64,000 bases of DNA from PBB1 sp040400875 (lineage in GTDB: Bacteria; Pseudomonadota; Gammaproteobacteria; Burkholderiales; Burkholderiaceae_C). Shown piece by piece: positions 16,915-24,294 of the stretch. The stretch lies in the NCBI GenBank assembly GCA_040400875.1, contig JBBAPK010000007.1, forward strand, positions 1 through 64,000. The letters run 5' to 3'. Both the position numbers and the translations under genes were made by a program. A model generated the notes under the pieces. That model was not told the DNA's origin and did no database searches. It worked only from the letters and a program-made list of their open reading frames with translations. How positions within the stretch are numbered: position 1 is the first letter of the stretch; every line of letters starts with the position of its first letter.

Positions 16915-17952
16915 TCACTTCATTTCGATGGCCTTGCCAGTGGTGTCCTTCAACAAGGCCCACTGCTTGCGCACCAGATCCTTCACGGAGGCAGGCATCG
17001 GCACGTAGTCAAGTTCGGTGGCCGTTTTGTCGCCATTTTCGTAGGTCCAGCTGAAGAACTTGAGCACGCCCGTGGCTTGAGCAGGCTTGTCTTGCACCTT
17101 GTGCATCAGGATGAACGTGGCACCACTGATGGGCCACGATGTGTCGCCTGGCTGCTCGGTCAGCACCTGGTAGAAGCTCTTGGCCCATTCAGCACTGGCA
17201 GCAGCCGCCTTGAAAGCATCGTCATCGGGAGCGACGAACTTGCCTTCCTTGTTGCCGATGAGGATGTGGCTCATCTTGTTTTGCTTGGCGTAGGCGTACT
17301 CCACATAGCCGATCGAGTTGTCCAGGCGTTGAACGAAGGCCGAGACGCCTTCGTTGCCCTTGCCACCCGTGCCGGTAGGCCAGTTGACAGCGGTGCCCTC
17401 GCCGACGCGGCTCTTCCAGTCAGGGTTGACCTTGGACAGGTAGTTGGTAAAGATAAAAGTGGTGCCTGAACCATCGGCACGACGCACGACTGCGATTTGG
17501 GTGTCAGGCAGCGGCACGTCCTTGTTGATGGCCTTGATGGCGGGATCGTTCCACTTGGTGATCTTGCCCAGGTAGATATCACCGAGCAACAGGCCAGTCA
17601 TTCGCAACTGTCCTGGGGTAATCCCCTTGATGTTGACCACAGGCACCACGCCACCGATCACTGTGGGGAACTGCATCAGGCCGTCCTTGGCCAGTTCATC
17701 ATCGGTCAGCGGCTTGTCGGAAGCGCCGAAATCCACGGTCTTGGCGATGATCTGCTTGATGCCAGCGCCCGAACCCACCGACTGGTAATTGACCTGAATC
17801 TTGGTGGCCTTGTTGTACGAGTCGGCCCACTTGGCGTACAGCGGGGCAGGAAACGTGGCGCCAGCCCCGGTGACGTTTTGGCCATAAGAAAGAGTGGCCA
17901 CGGCAAGTGCCGCAACGGCCACGAGCGGACGGATCAGATATTTTGTGTTCAT
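16915..17952 (-). CDS. pstS: Phosphate ABC transporter substrate-binding protein PstS
   Basis: Periplasmic high-affinity phosphate-binding protein, 345 residues. A Sec signal peptide covers about residues 1-26 (Lys4, a hydrophobic core, cleavage near SYG-Q). The phosphate-binding loops are visible: GAGATFPAPLY, SVGSGAGIKQI, FGASDKPL and RRADGSGTTFIF. I start at ATG 17952; a TTG two codons upstream is also open. pstC, pstA, pstB and phoU are not adjacent. A strong terminator follows, and a three-unit Pho box lies about 130 bases upstream, so PhoB control under phosphate starvation is expected. Confidence 0.93.
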   Translation of the reverse strand: MNTKYLIRPLVAVAALAVATLSYGQNVTGAGATFPAPLYAKWADSYNKATKIQVNYQSVGSGAGIKQIIAKTVDFGASDKPLTDDELAKDGLMQFPTVIGGVVPVVNIKGITPGQLRMTGLLLGDIYLGKITKWNDPAIKAINKDVPLPDTQIAVVRRADGSGTTFIFTNYLSKVNPDWKSRVGEGTAVNWPTGTGGKGNEGVSAFVQRLDNSIGYVEYAYAKQNKMSHILIGNKEGKFVAPDDDAFKAAAASAEWAKSFYQVLTEQPGDTSWPISGATFILMHKVQDKPAQATGVLKFFSWTYENGDKTATELDYVPMPASVKDLVRKQWALLKDTTGKAIEMK

Positions 17953-18078
17953 TGACAACTCGGAAGTTTTGGGCAGGTACCTTGGGACGCCAGATGCGGC
18001 CCCGGAAGTCGATCGGTTCGACCTTCCACTGTCAGAAGCGCTTCACCACCTTGTCTTTCAGTGAAGTCCGGCACATCG

Positions 18079-18107
18079 TATGACGGCGATGTGACTATTT
18101 TGTGACG
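18079..18107 (-). promoter_or_regulatory. Pho box: three GTCA(C/T) direct repeats at 11-base spacing
   Basis: On the minus strand the core GTCAC/GTCAC/GTCAT occurs three times, complementing 18102-18106, 18091-18095 and 18080-18084, each exactly 11 bases apart, with an AT-rich AAAAT between the first two. PhoB binds direct repeats of 7 bases separated by 4, the same 11-base period. It lies upstream of pstS only. The -10 element is not clear. Confidence 0.7.
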
Positions 18108-18191
18108 ATGCAACGGATCACACACGAGGTAACGAAAGCACCTCACGACGTCAAAAGCGATGACTTGAGTCAAACCGCAGCCACACAAAAC

Positions 18192-18221
18192 AAAAAACCC
18201 GACACCAAGGCCGGGTTTTTT
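18192..18221 (-). terminator. Terminator behind the PEP-CTERM gene (bidirectional form)
   Basis: AAACCCGGCC and GTCGGGTTT form a short stem with T-runs on both sides, so it could act on either strand. It lies 15 bases after the stop of the PEP-CTERM gene and separates it from the pstS promoter. Confidence 0.8.
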
Positions 18222-18236
18222 AAAAGAGAGATCGCG

Positions 18237-19019
18237 TCAGGCGCTTGAGCCTTGCATCACCTTGCGGCGGCGGGCCATGAAGCCCACCAATCCCAATCCG
18301 GCGATCATCAAAGCGTAGGTCTCAGGCTCGGGGATCGGAGGCGGGGGCGGAGGCGTTTCGCAGTAGTCAAGCTCGAGAGAGCCAAGATAGAAATATTTAT
18401 CGTCGTACCGGAAACTGAAGGTGTCGCCGGTGAATGCCCCCTCGAAATCGCCAAGGCTCTCATCCTTGTACCCACCCAGGCTACCTGTGCCATAAGCGAA
18501 CTCAAAGTCGTAATGACTGTTTGACTTGAAATCCTTGTGACTGTTCTCATTGAAACTGGCACCAGTCAACGTCACAACCTCCGAAAAAACCAGAGTCAAA
18601 TACTCACCCTTGTTCACAGCATCGTACTTGCCGGCCGTCTTACCCTGCCGAACCACGCCCAACCCACCATTTTGAGGGTTCAAATCCATGATCACCGAGG
18701 TATCAGCAGTATTGTTCTTGTACTGGTAACCGGAAGTCACTCCGAGACTCAATCCGGCCTTCTCAAAGGTCAAAGATCCACCAAACGAATTAAGAATATT
18801 GGAGCTGAAGTAATCCCCGCCGCTGTAGTACGGTGATCCCTGTGGGGTCAAGGTACTGACGCCAGGGATAACGTCTCCGAAGTTGAAAATCAACGAACAG
18901 CTGGGCTGACCACCGCCGGTGCAATCGTCATCGTCATCTTTGGGGTGACTTTTTTTTGCATGCGCCGTCAAGGCGACAGCGATCAAAGAGGCAAGCAACA
19001 CCGTTTTCAGCAATTTCAT
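18237..19019 (-). CDS. PEP-CTERM sorting-domain protein
   Basis: A 260-residue secreted protein. Residues 1-21 are a signal peptide (MKLLKTVLLASLIAVALTAHA). A run of five Asp follows, near a CTGGGQPSCS segment. The C-terminus is a textbook PEP-CTERM tail: a PPPPPP hinge, PEPETYALMIAGLGLVGF, then an ARRRK stop-transfer cluster. Such proteins are cleaved and sorted by an exosortase, usually with exopolysaccharide production; no exosortase lies in the window. The middle (about 40-225) resembles a beta-rich surface domain with no known function. The gene is visibly less GC-rich than its neighbours. It is a single cistron with its own terminator. Confidence 0.85.
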   Translation of the reverse strand: MKLLKTVLLASLIAVALTAHAKKSHPKDDDDDCTGGGQPSCSLIFNFGDVIPGVSTLTPQGSPYYSGGDYFSSNILNSFGGSLTFEKAGLSLGVTSGYQYKNNTADTSVIMDLNPQNGGLGVVRQGKTAGKYDAVNKGEYLTLVFSEVVTLTGASFNENSHKDFKSNSHYDFEFAYGTGSLGGYKDESLGDFEGAFTGDTFSFRYDDKYFYLGSLELDYCETPPPPPPIPEPETYALMIAGLGLVGFMARRRKVMQGSSA

Positions 19020-19041
19020 GGGGACCCCCAAAGTAAGTTAT

Positions 19042-19060
19042 CCGGGCGAATGACGCCCGG
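19042..19060. promoter_or_regulatory. Perfect hairpin in the leader of the PEP-CTERM gene
   Basis: CCGGGCG-N5-CGCCCGG, a perfect 7-base stem 22 bases upstream of the PEP-CTERM start codon at 19019. It could be an RNA hairpin near the ribosome site or a protein-binding dyad. It is not followed by a T-run, so it is not a simple terminator. Confidence 0.5.
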
Positions 19061-19168
19061 CCATCGCACGAGAGGGACTATGCCCAAGCTTGTAAGGATG
19101 CGCCACCCCCTGAGTGAGGGGTTTTGAGGGAGAAAAAACCTTGCAGAAAGCCAAAGTCGTGCGAAGCG

Positions 19169-20272
19169 TCACGACCCAACACGGGATGAGCGATCAGGCA
19201 TCGCCATGGACGCTGACCCGCGACGCTCGAGCAACTCGCCCACCCCGCAAAAGCCAGCGATCAGCACAGCGGTGCACAACAAAAGTGAGCTGTAGGCCAT
19301 CGTTTCGGCGTTCCACAGCACAAAACCGCTGGCCACCGTGAGACACAGGAAAACAACCGTGGCACCAACGAGCGCGATCTTGGTGGCGGGCGGGTCGAAG
19401 GTCTTTCGGTTCACATCGAAGCACGGCTTGGGGAAGCGCTCGGCCACATCGGCCGGGCGCCAACCCGGTGGCATGAACCAGACCTTGATCTTGTCCTGCC
19501 ATCGTTGCGCATGCCAGCAGTCTCTGGCCAGATCGCCGTAGACCTGGGTGATGGCGCAAAGTGGGTTGAAGCTGCGCACCGGTGAACGCGTACCGAAGAC
19601 ACAGCGCTCAGTTTCCACCGCATAGGTGCCAAACAGCCGATCCCACAACACGAACAGCCCACCGTAGTTGCGATCCACGTAGCAATCGTTCACTGCGTGA
19701 TGCACACGGTGGTTGGACGGCGTGGTGAACACACCGTCGAGCCAGCCGAGTTTGCCGATCTGATCTGTATGGGCCCAGATCTGGTAGTACTGAACGAAGA
19801 GCAGCGAGAACGCGAATACCTCGGGCGGCACACCGGCAAACGCCAAAGGGAGATAGAAAGGCCAGCCCAACACGGCGTTTTGGCTCTCCTGGCGCAGTGC
19901 GGTGCAGATATTGAGTTCTTCGCTCTGGTGATGAACGACGTGAGCTGCCCAAAACACCGAAACCTCGTGGCCCACCCGGTGCAACCAGTACTCGCAGAAA
20001 TCGAACATCACCACCGCCACTGCGAAACCCGCCCACGAGTGCCAGAACGGCAATTCGAGCGCATGACCGAGGTACGAGAACACCAGCGTGTAGATGCCGA
20101 TCTGCAGCAAAGGCGTGCAAGCGCCAATGAGTTGGCTAATCACCCCCTGGCTCAGATTAGCCAGGGTGTCATTGCCGCGGTAAGTCTTGCTCCCGCGCCG
20201 CACGCTCACGATGAACTCGACCAGAGCGGCCAACGCGAGTACCGGAATCGACCAGATGATTGCTTGCTCCAT
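19169..20272 (-). CDS. Membrane fatty-acid hydroxylase / sterol-desaturase family protein
   Basis: A 367-residue integral-membrane di-iron protein. The three histidine clusters of the family are present: HRVGHE (HX3H), HVVHHQ (HX2HH) and HRVHH, with a further HTDQIGKLG segment between. Four or more hydrophobic segments surround them, and two more lie at the C-terminus. Members hydroxylate or desaturate sterols, carotenoids or fatty acids; in bacteria the substrate is often unknown. ATG 20272 is preferred to a GTG at 20305, which would add 11 residues without a clear ribosome site. It is divergent from the ATP-grasp gene. Carotenoid or membrane-lipid modification would fit a phototroph but is only an inference. 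Confidence 0.82.
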   Translation of the reverse strand: MEQAIIWSIPVLALAALVEFIVSVRRGSKTYRGNDTLANLSQGVISQLIGACTPLLQIGIYTLVFSYLGHALELPFWHSWAGFAVAVVMFDFCEYWLHRVGHEVSVFWAAHVVHHQSEELNICTALRQESQNAVLGWPFYLPLAFAGVPPEVFAFSLLFVQYYQIWAHTDQIGKLGWLDGVFTTPSNHRVHHAVNDCYVDRNYGGLFVLWDRLFGTYAVETERCVFGTRSPVRSFNPLCAITQVYGDLARDCWHAQRWQDKIKVWFMPPGWRPADVAERFPKPCFDVNRKTFDPPATKIALVGATVVFLCLTVASGFVLWNAETMAYSSLLLCTAVLIAGFCGVGELLERRGSASMAMPDRSSRVGS

Positions 20273-20442
20273 ATGGCAAGAATATAGCGGCTGACTGCGC
20301 TTCACGTATCACTGCCCATGGTGCGGTATCTCAGACACCCACCCGGCTGCTCGCGCGCACCTCACGCGTCTTGGTCTTAAGCAGGCCTTCATCTGGTTTC
20401 GCGATCCTCGGCCCGCCGCCCGTCCAGGGCGAGGAGCCCGAC

Positions 20443-22239
20443 TTGTCGATTCGAAGCATTCCAAGACTCGAGACCCGAGAGGTCATGGCATGGGCTGCGC
20501 TTTTCCTGGCCGTGACGGCCATCGGCCAGTTCATGGGACAAGCAACGGCTCGGCAGTTGGGTTCTGCCGTGCAGTTCAACTCGAACGCGGCGCTGCTCAT
20601 CGGTCTGGGTTGGACCGTGCTGCAAATCATCATCCATCGGCACGATGCGGTCGAATGTCGTCGCTGGTGGATTGCTGCATCGGCCATGGGCCTGCTTGGG
20701 CTGATTCAGGCCACCGACTGGCTCGTTGACGCAGGGCTATTCGCTGACGACTGGATCTTGGACCTGCCGCTGTGGTCAGCCGTTGGCGCACTGATGTGGG
20801 TCGCCTTGCGACGCCATCAGCAGCGGCCCTGGGTCTTGCATCTGTGGCAAGCCGCTGTGGCCATGCAAGTTGTGTTTGTCTTGTGTGACTTTTGCGATGG
20901 ACGCACCGTGGGCTGGCTGCCGTTGTCTTCGATGGAGATCGACTCCATGGCCGAATGGAGCGAACTGCTGGCCACCGAATGCCATGTCGCCGCACTCGCT
21001 TTGTCGGCACTCGGATTCGCTCCAGCCGCCATGCGAAACGGCGCGTCGGGGCTGGGCTTCGAGGCACGTCGCCTGTATCAGGTCGGCCATCTGTTCAAAC
21101 ACGCCAGCTACCCGCCGGTGCGCTGGGCGTTCTATCCGGTATTGCATGAAGCCTTGATGGTCGCGGCATGCCTGACCTTGCTGGTCAAAGTGGGACCACG
21201 CGTGCAGCGGCTGTCGGGGCGATCCTTGCACGCGCAGTTCGGCGAGATGCTCTCGCTCGCACTCGAGCACGACATCGATCCGCTGACTTATTACCTTCAG
21301 GAGCTGTATCGGCCGGGCGGCCTCGATGAGGCTGATTTCTACCTCACCCGTCTCGAAACCAAGAACGGCTTGCTCGGAGCCCTCAACACCTTGCGCGCTC
21401 AGCCTGCGGGACCGAGCGAGATGAGGGACAAGGCCTTGTTCGCGCAACGCTGCGAGCGCGCCGGCTTGGCAGCTGTGCGAACCTGGTTCACTTGCGATGC
21501 CGAGGGCGTTGGCTGGCAGGTCGATCGCCAGTCCCTGCAAGGCGACCTGTTCTGCAAGCCTCGAGCCGGACGCGGCGCGCGTGGCGTGCTGGCATTTCAA
21601 CGCCTTAGCCACGAACGCTATCGGGCGCCCGACGGTCAGGAGCTCGGTCTCGACGCGCTGATCGTTCGCCTAGAGCGCATCGGACGTCGCGTGCCGATGA
21701 TCGTCCAGCCGAAGCTTTGCAACCATCCCGAGATCGCCGATCTGGCGGATCAGTCGCTGATCGCGATTCGCGTGCTCAGCTGTCTCGATGAAGGCGGCGA
21801 GCCCATCGTCACCCACGGATTGCTGCGCATCCTGGCGAAGCTCGAGCCGGGTTGGGACTGTCGCGATGAATTCGCATCGCCCATCGAACTGCACACGGGT
21901 CGTCTCGGCCCACTCGTGAGTGATCGGGTGGCCGAGATCGAGCGGCACTCACACCATCCGGTCACAGGACAGCGCGTCGAAGGCCGCGTACTTGCGCAAT
22001 GGCCAGCCATCTCGGCGCTGGCCATCGAGGCGCACCGCGCGTTCTCACATCGGGTCTTCGTCGGCTGGGACATCGCATCGACTGTGGACGGCCCGGTGCT
22101 GCTCGAGGGCAACACCAACTTGGACGTGATGTTTCCGCAGCGCGCCTATCGGCAAGGCTTCGGTCGCGGCCCGCTGGGGCCATTGCTGCAGCGACACTTG
22201 AGCGCCCTCGGCAGGATCCGAGGCGTTCCACTGGGTTAG
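20443..22239 (+). CDS. Seven-helix membrane domain fused to a sugar-transfer-type ATP-grasp domain
   Basis: A 598-residue protein from TTG 20443, chosen because GAGGAG lies 6 bases upstream; an ATG at 20485 would shorten it by 14 residues. Residues about 14-255 hold roughly seven hydrophobic segments (for example AALFLAVTAIGQFMG, ALLIGLGWTVLQIII, SAVGALMWVAL). Residues about 262-598 are an ATP-grasp domain of the sugar-transfer-associated type, with KPRAGRGARGVLAF, MIVQPKLCNH, IRVLSCLDEGG and the metal-site GWDIASTVDGPVLLEGNTN. ATP-grasp enzymes ligate a carboxylate to an amine or thiol. The cytoplasmic domain tethered to a 7-TM region is unusual for this group. The substrate is unknown; cell-envelope modification is possible given the PEP-CTERM neighbour. 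Confidence 0.75.
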   Translation: MSIRSIPRLETREVMAWAALFLAVTAIGQFMGQATARQLGSAVQFNSNAALLIGLGWTVLQIIIHRHDAVECRRWWIAASAMGLLGLIQATDWLVDAGLFADDWILDLPLWSAVGALMWVALRRHQQRPWVLHLWQAAVAMQVVFVLCDFCDGRTVGWLPLSSMEIDSMAEWSELLATECHVAALALSALGFAPAAMRNGASGLGFEARRLYQVGHLFKHASYPPVRWAFYPVLHEALMVAACLTLLVKVGPRVQRLSGRSLHAQFGEMLSLALEHDIDPLTYYLQELYRPGGLDEADFYLTRLETKNGLLGALNTLRAQPAGPSEMRDKALFAQRCERAGLAAVRTWFTCDAEGVGWQVDRQSLQGDLFCKPRAGRGARGVLAFQRLSHERYRAPDGQELGLDALIVRLERIGRRVPMIVQPKLCNHPEIADLADQSLIAIRVLSCLDEGGEPIVTHGLLRILAKLEPGWDCRDEFASPIELHTGRLGPLVSDRVAEIERHSHHPVTGQRVEGRVLAQWPAISALAIEAHRAFSHRVFVGWDIASTVDGPVLLEGNTNLDVMFPQRAYRQGFGRGPLGPLLQRHLSALGRIRGVPLG

Positions 22240-22289
22240 CGCATGGGGCAGGTCATGCGGCACACCCGCCAAGCAGAGCGACTTGCTGC

Positions 22290-22318
22290 GCAGGCCCAGC
22301 CTGCTGTTCAAGTTCTTT
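22290..22318 (+). terminator. Weak terminator-like hairpin after the ATP-grasp gene
   Basis: GCAGGC-CCA-GCCTGC (22290-22304) followed by a T-rich TGTTCAAGTTCTTTT. It sits between two convergent genes. The loop is only three bases, so the call is tentative. Confidence 0.35.
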
Positions 22319-22350
22319 TACTGCAGCAAGGCAGCGCGAGACTGGCACGA

Positions 22351-23262
22351 TCACTGGAGTTGTCCAGCCCGCACCAGATCATCCAAAGCCGTGATGGCCT
22401 CGTCAAACTGGGTCATTCTTCGCACGCCCTTGGGCATTCTTTTGACGTGCGACAAACCAGCCCCTCCCGCCCAGAGTTGCGTTGCCGGCGGTAGCAAGCG
22501 CCGTAAATGCGAAAGCGTTGGCACCACATCGCGAAGGGGATACGAAAAACTGAACGTCAGCGCAACCACATCGGCTTTGCACTCTGCGGCCGCCAGCTTC
22601 AAACTGTTCAAGGGAATATCGGTTCCAGCGTTAACGATGTGGGCCCCGGCTTCTGCCATCACGGCCTCGACCATCAGCAACCCGAGTTGATGGCGCTCAC
22701 CCGGCGGCAGGGCGAACAAGAAAACTGGAAAAGCGTACTTTGGTTTCGATTTGAGCGTTTCCGCAATCAAATATCGCTCGATCATTGAGGAGCAAAGGTG
22801 TTCGTGGAACACATCGATTTCACCGCTCAGCCAAGCATCCCCAACACCAATCATCAGTGGGGTGATCGTGTTTTGGACAAAGTCCAGCATGCTGCGCTTG
22901 GCGCGTTGCATGAGCAGCAAGGCCTTGAATGCCTCGCTGTCGGCATGACCCAGGTGGCCAATCAAAGCGTTTGTGGACTCTGAGCGGTGCGCATCAGGTT
23001 TGAACAGGTTCAGGTCAGCGGCAATTTTTAAATTTTCGGCTGCTGTCTTGGCCACGACTTGACGTGGGCGAAGGCCAGCTTCAAGCAAGCGCTTGATCAC
23101 CATGAGCCTGTCGACGGATTCGCGCGAATAAATGGCCTTGCCGTTTTCTTCATATTGCGCCGGTGGAAAACCAAACCGCTGGCGCCACTTTCGCAGTTGC
23201 TCGACGCTGAAGCCCGTTCTGCGCTCGATTTCAGACTGCAGGACAAAGGCTCTGTTTGGCAT
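22351..23262 (-). CDS. MerR-type regulator with cobalamin-binding domain (CarH/LitR-like photoreceptor candidate)
   Basis: A 303-residue regulator. Residues about 5-75 are a MerR winged helix-turn-helix, about 95-170 a B12-cap four-helix bundle and about 178-303 a Rossmann B12-binding domain. The cap has W144, E154 and H155, the W-x9-EH motif of adenosylcobalamin photoreceptors. The B12 site ExHxxG is E189-H191-G194, with WAGGAG near 264-269. In Thermus CarH the residue after the Trp is the His that caps cobalt after light; here it is Leu145. CarH/LitR proteins repress carotenoid or photolyase genes in the dark and release DNA in light. GAGGGG precedes the ATG. In a phototroph, control of pigment genes is plausible, but no pigment gene is adjacent. 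Confidence 0.85.
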   Translation of the reverse strand: MPNRAFVLQSEIERRTGFSVEQLRKWRQRFGFPPAQYEENGKAIYSRESVDRLMVIKRLLEAGLRPRQVVAKTAAENLKIAADLNLFKPDAHRSESTNALIGHLGHADSEAFKALLLMQRAKRSMLDFVQNTITPLMIGVGDAWLSGEIDVFHEHLCSSMIERYLIAETLKSKPKYAFPVFLFALPPGERHQLGLLMVEAVMAEAGAHIVNAGTDIPLNSLKLAAAECKADVVALTFSFSYPLRDVVPTLSHLRRLLPPATQLWAGGAGLSHVKRMPKGVRRMTQFDEAITALDDLVRAGQLQ

Positions 23263-23674
23263 CGCCCCTCAGGGTAACAAAACAAGCGCGCTGATCAAGT
23301 TAGTTCAGACCCGGCGATTGGTTGCGTGATTTGATCAAGCCTTGCTCGCGAATCGTCTGCACAACTTGCACATTGAACTTGGCGTTGAGCGTCCTGGGTT
23401 GATTCCTGCTCGTGTTTGCCGTGCAGGCGAAAAAAACATTTGCCCCCCCTGTTTTGTCCCGGACAAAAACCTTACCTTCCCAAAGCCGTCCAGTGTCGTC
23501 ATGGACGTCAGTTCGCCATGCGTGAATGGCCTGCAGTTCAAAGGCTTGTTACGGGCTTGATGTTCAACGCGCATGCGATTCGCCCCAGGTGGTTGGGCGG
23601 AGCTGGACGAACTCATACTCAGTCTGAAAGTTAGAGCGTGCGTCGCACCCTCGCGCAGCAACCGGAGAGAACCC
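23263..23674. other. 412-base non-coding spacer between two divergent genes
   Basis: No convincing gene. It holds two direct TGATCAAG repeats (23292-23299 and 23332-23339, 40 bases apart) close to the regulator start, and the palindrome at 23452-23468. GGAGAGAA at 23662 serves the downstream gene. The region is less GC-rich than the flanking genes. It probably carries both promoters and operators for the MerR/B12 regulator, an inference from position. Confidence 0.5.
23452..23468. promoter_or_regulatory. Perfect palindrome TTTTGTCC-C-GGACAAAA
   Basis: Eight-base arms with a one-base centre, about 190 bases upstream of the CarH-like start and 207 bases upstream of the DHp-like gene. The size and symmetry suit a dimeric regulator. 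The owner is unknown; the adjacent MerR-type protein is the obvious candidate. Confidence 0.45.
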
Positions 23675-24070
23675 ATGGAATCGGAAGACGAAGCGGCGAC
23701 CCTCCAAAGACGGGTCTTGGATGCGACCAAATACTGGGGACTTTTCATCTCCGAAATGCAGTACCGCCAGTCGCGTGCAGAGTTGCGACGTCTCAAAGCC
23801 AGCCAAGACAGCGCAGCCGAAGACGAGCGTCAGCGCATTGCGCGTCAACTGCACGATTACCTGCAGCCAACCCTGGTCGCCCTGCGATTGAACGTGGCAG
23901 CGGTCGAGCAGCAGGCAGGCTTGCTGTCCAGCGAAGCGGCAGAGTGTGCGGCTCGGGCCTTGGCCTTGTCCGATTCCGCCATCTTGTCCGCGCGGCTCAT
24001 CATCTCTGGTCTGCTGCCACAAATCGTGGATGACTTGGGATCGCGCGGGGCGACCGAACCGATGCCCTAG
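23675..24070 (+). CDS. Orphan HisKA_3-like dimerisation/phosphotransfer domain without ATPase domain
   Basis: A 131-residue protein. Residues about 1-55 look helical and possibly coiled-coil. Residues about 52-120 match the HisKA_3 (NarX/DesK-type) dimerisation domain: DERQRIARQLHDYLQPTLVA with the candidate phospho-His in QLHDY, then LLPQIVDDLG, which in full kinases leads into the HATPase domain. Here it stops after SRGATEPMP with no catalytic domain. I start at 23675 because GGAGAGAA is 6 bases upstream; an earlier ATG at 23573 lacks one. Either a stand-alone phosphotransfer domain or the remnant of a kinase cut by a frameshift or deletion; the following 220 bases show no HATPase motif in any frame. 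Divergent from the B12 regulator. Confidence 0.55.
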   Translation: MESEDEAATLQRRVLDATKYWGLFISEMQYRQSRAELRRLKASQDSAAEDERQRIARQLHDYLQPTLVALRLNVAAVEQQAGLLSSEAAECAARALALSDSAILSARLIISGLLPQIVDDLGSRGATEPMP

Positions 24071-24294
24071 CACTTCGGCGGACGCAGTACCGGCTTGCTG
24101 CAGTTTTGGAGGCCGCCATCGTCACGGCCTTGCGCCGGGGCCGGTTGCAACACGACAGGCTGCAGTCGACCTCGAAAAATGCACCAATGAACCCGGTCAA
24201 TTTCGCGATTGATTCGCCACTGAATCCGAGATGATGGGCTCAGCCACAGTGCTGCTCAGCACCCCTGAGTCACCCCACCCCGAGGAGATCCCCG

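Noticed and set aside
19109..19130. CCCC-TGAGTGA-GGGG-TTTT, a plus-strand terminator-like hairpin
   Set aside because: No plus-strand gene ends nearby, and in the minus direction the stem lacks a T-run; left unassigned.
24031..24236. Frameshifted continuation of the HisKA_3-like gene
   Set aside because: Other frames stay open for about 60 codons but show no HATPase N, G1 or G2 box, so a simple frameshift is not supported.
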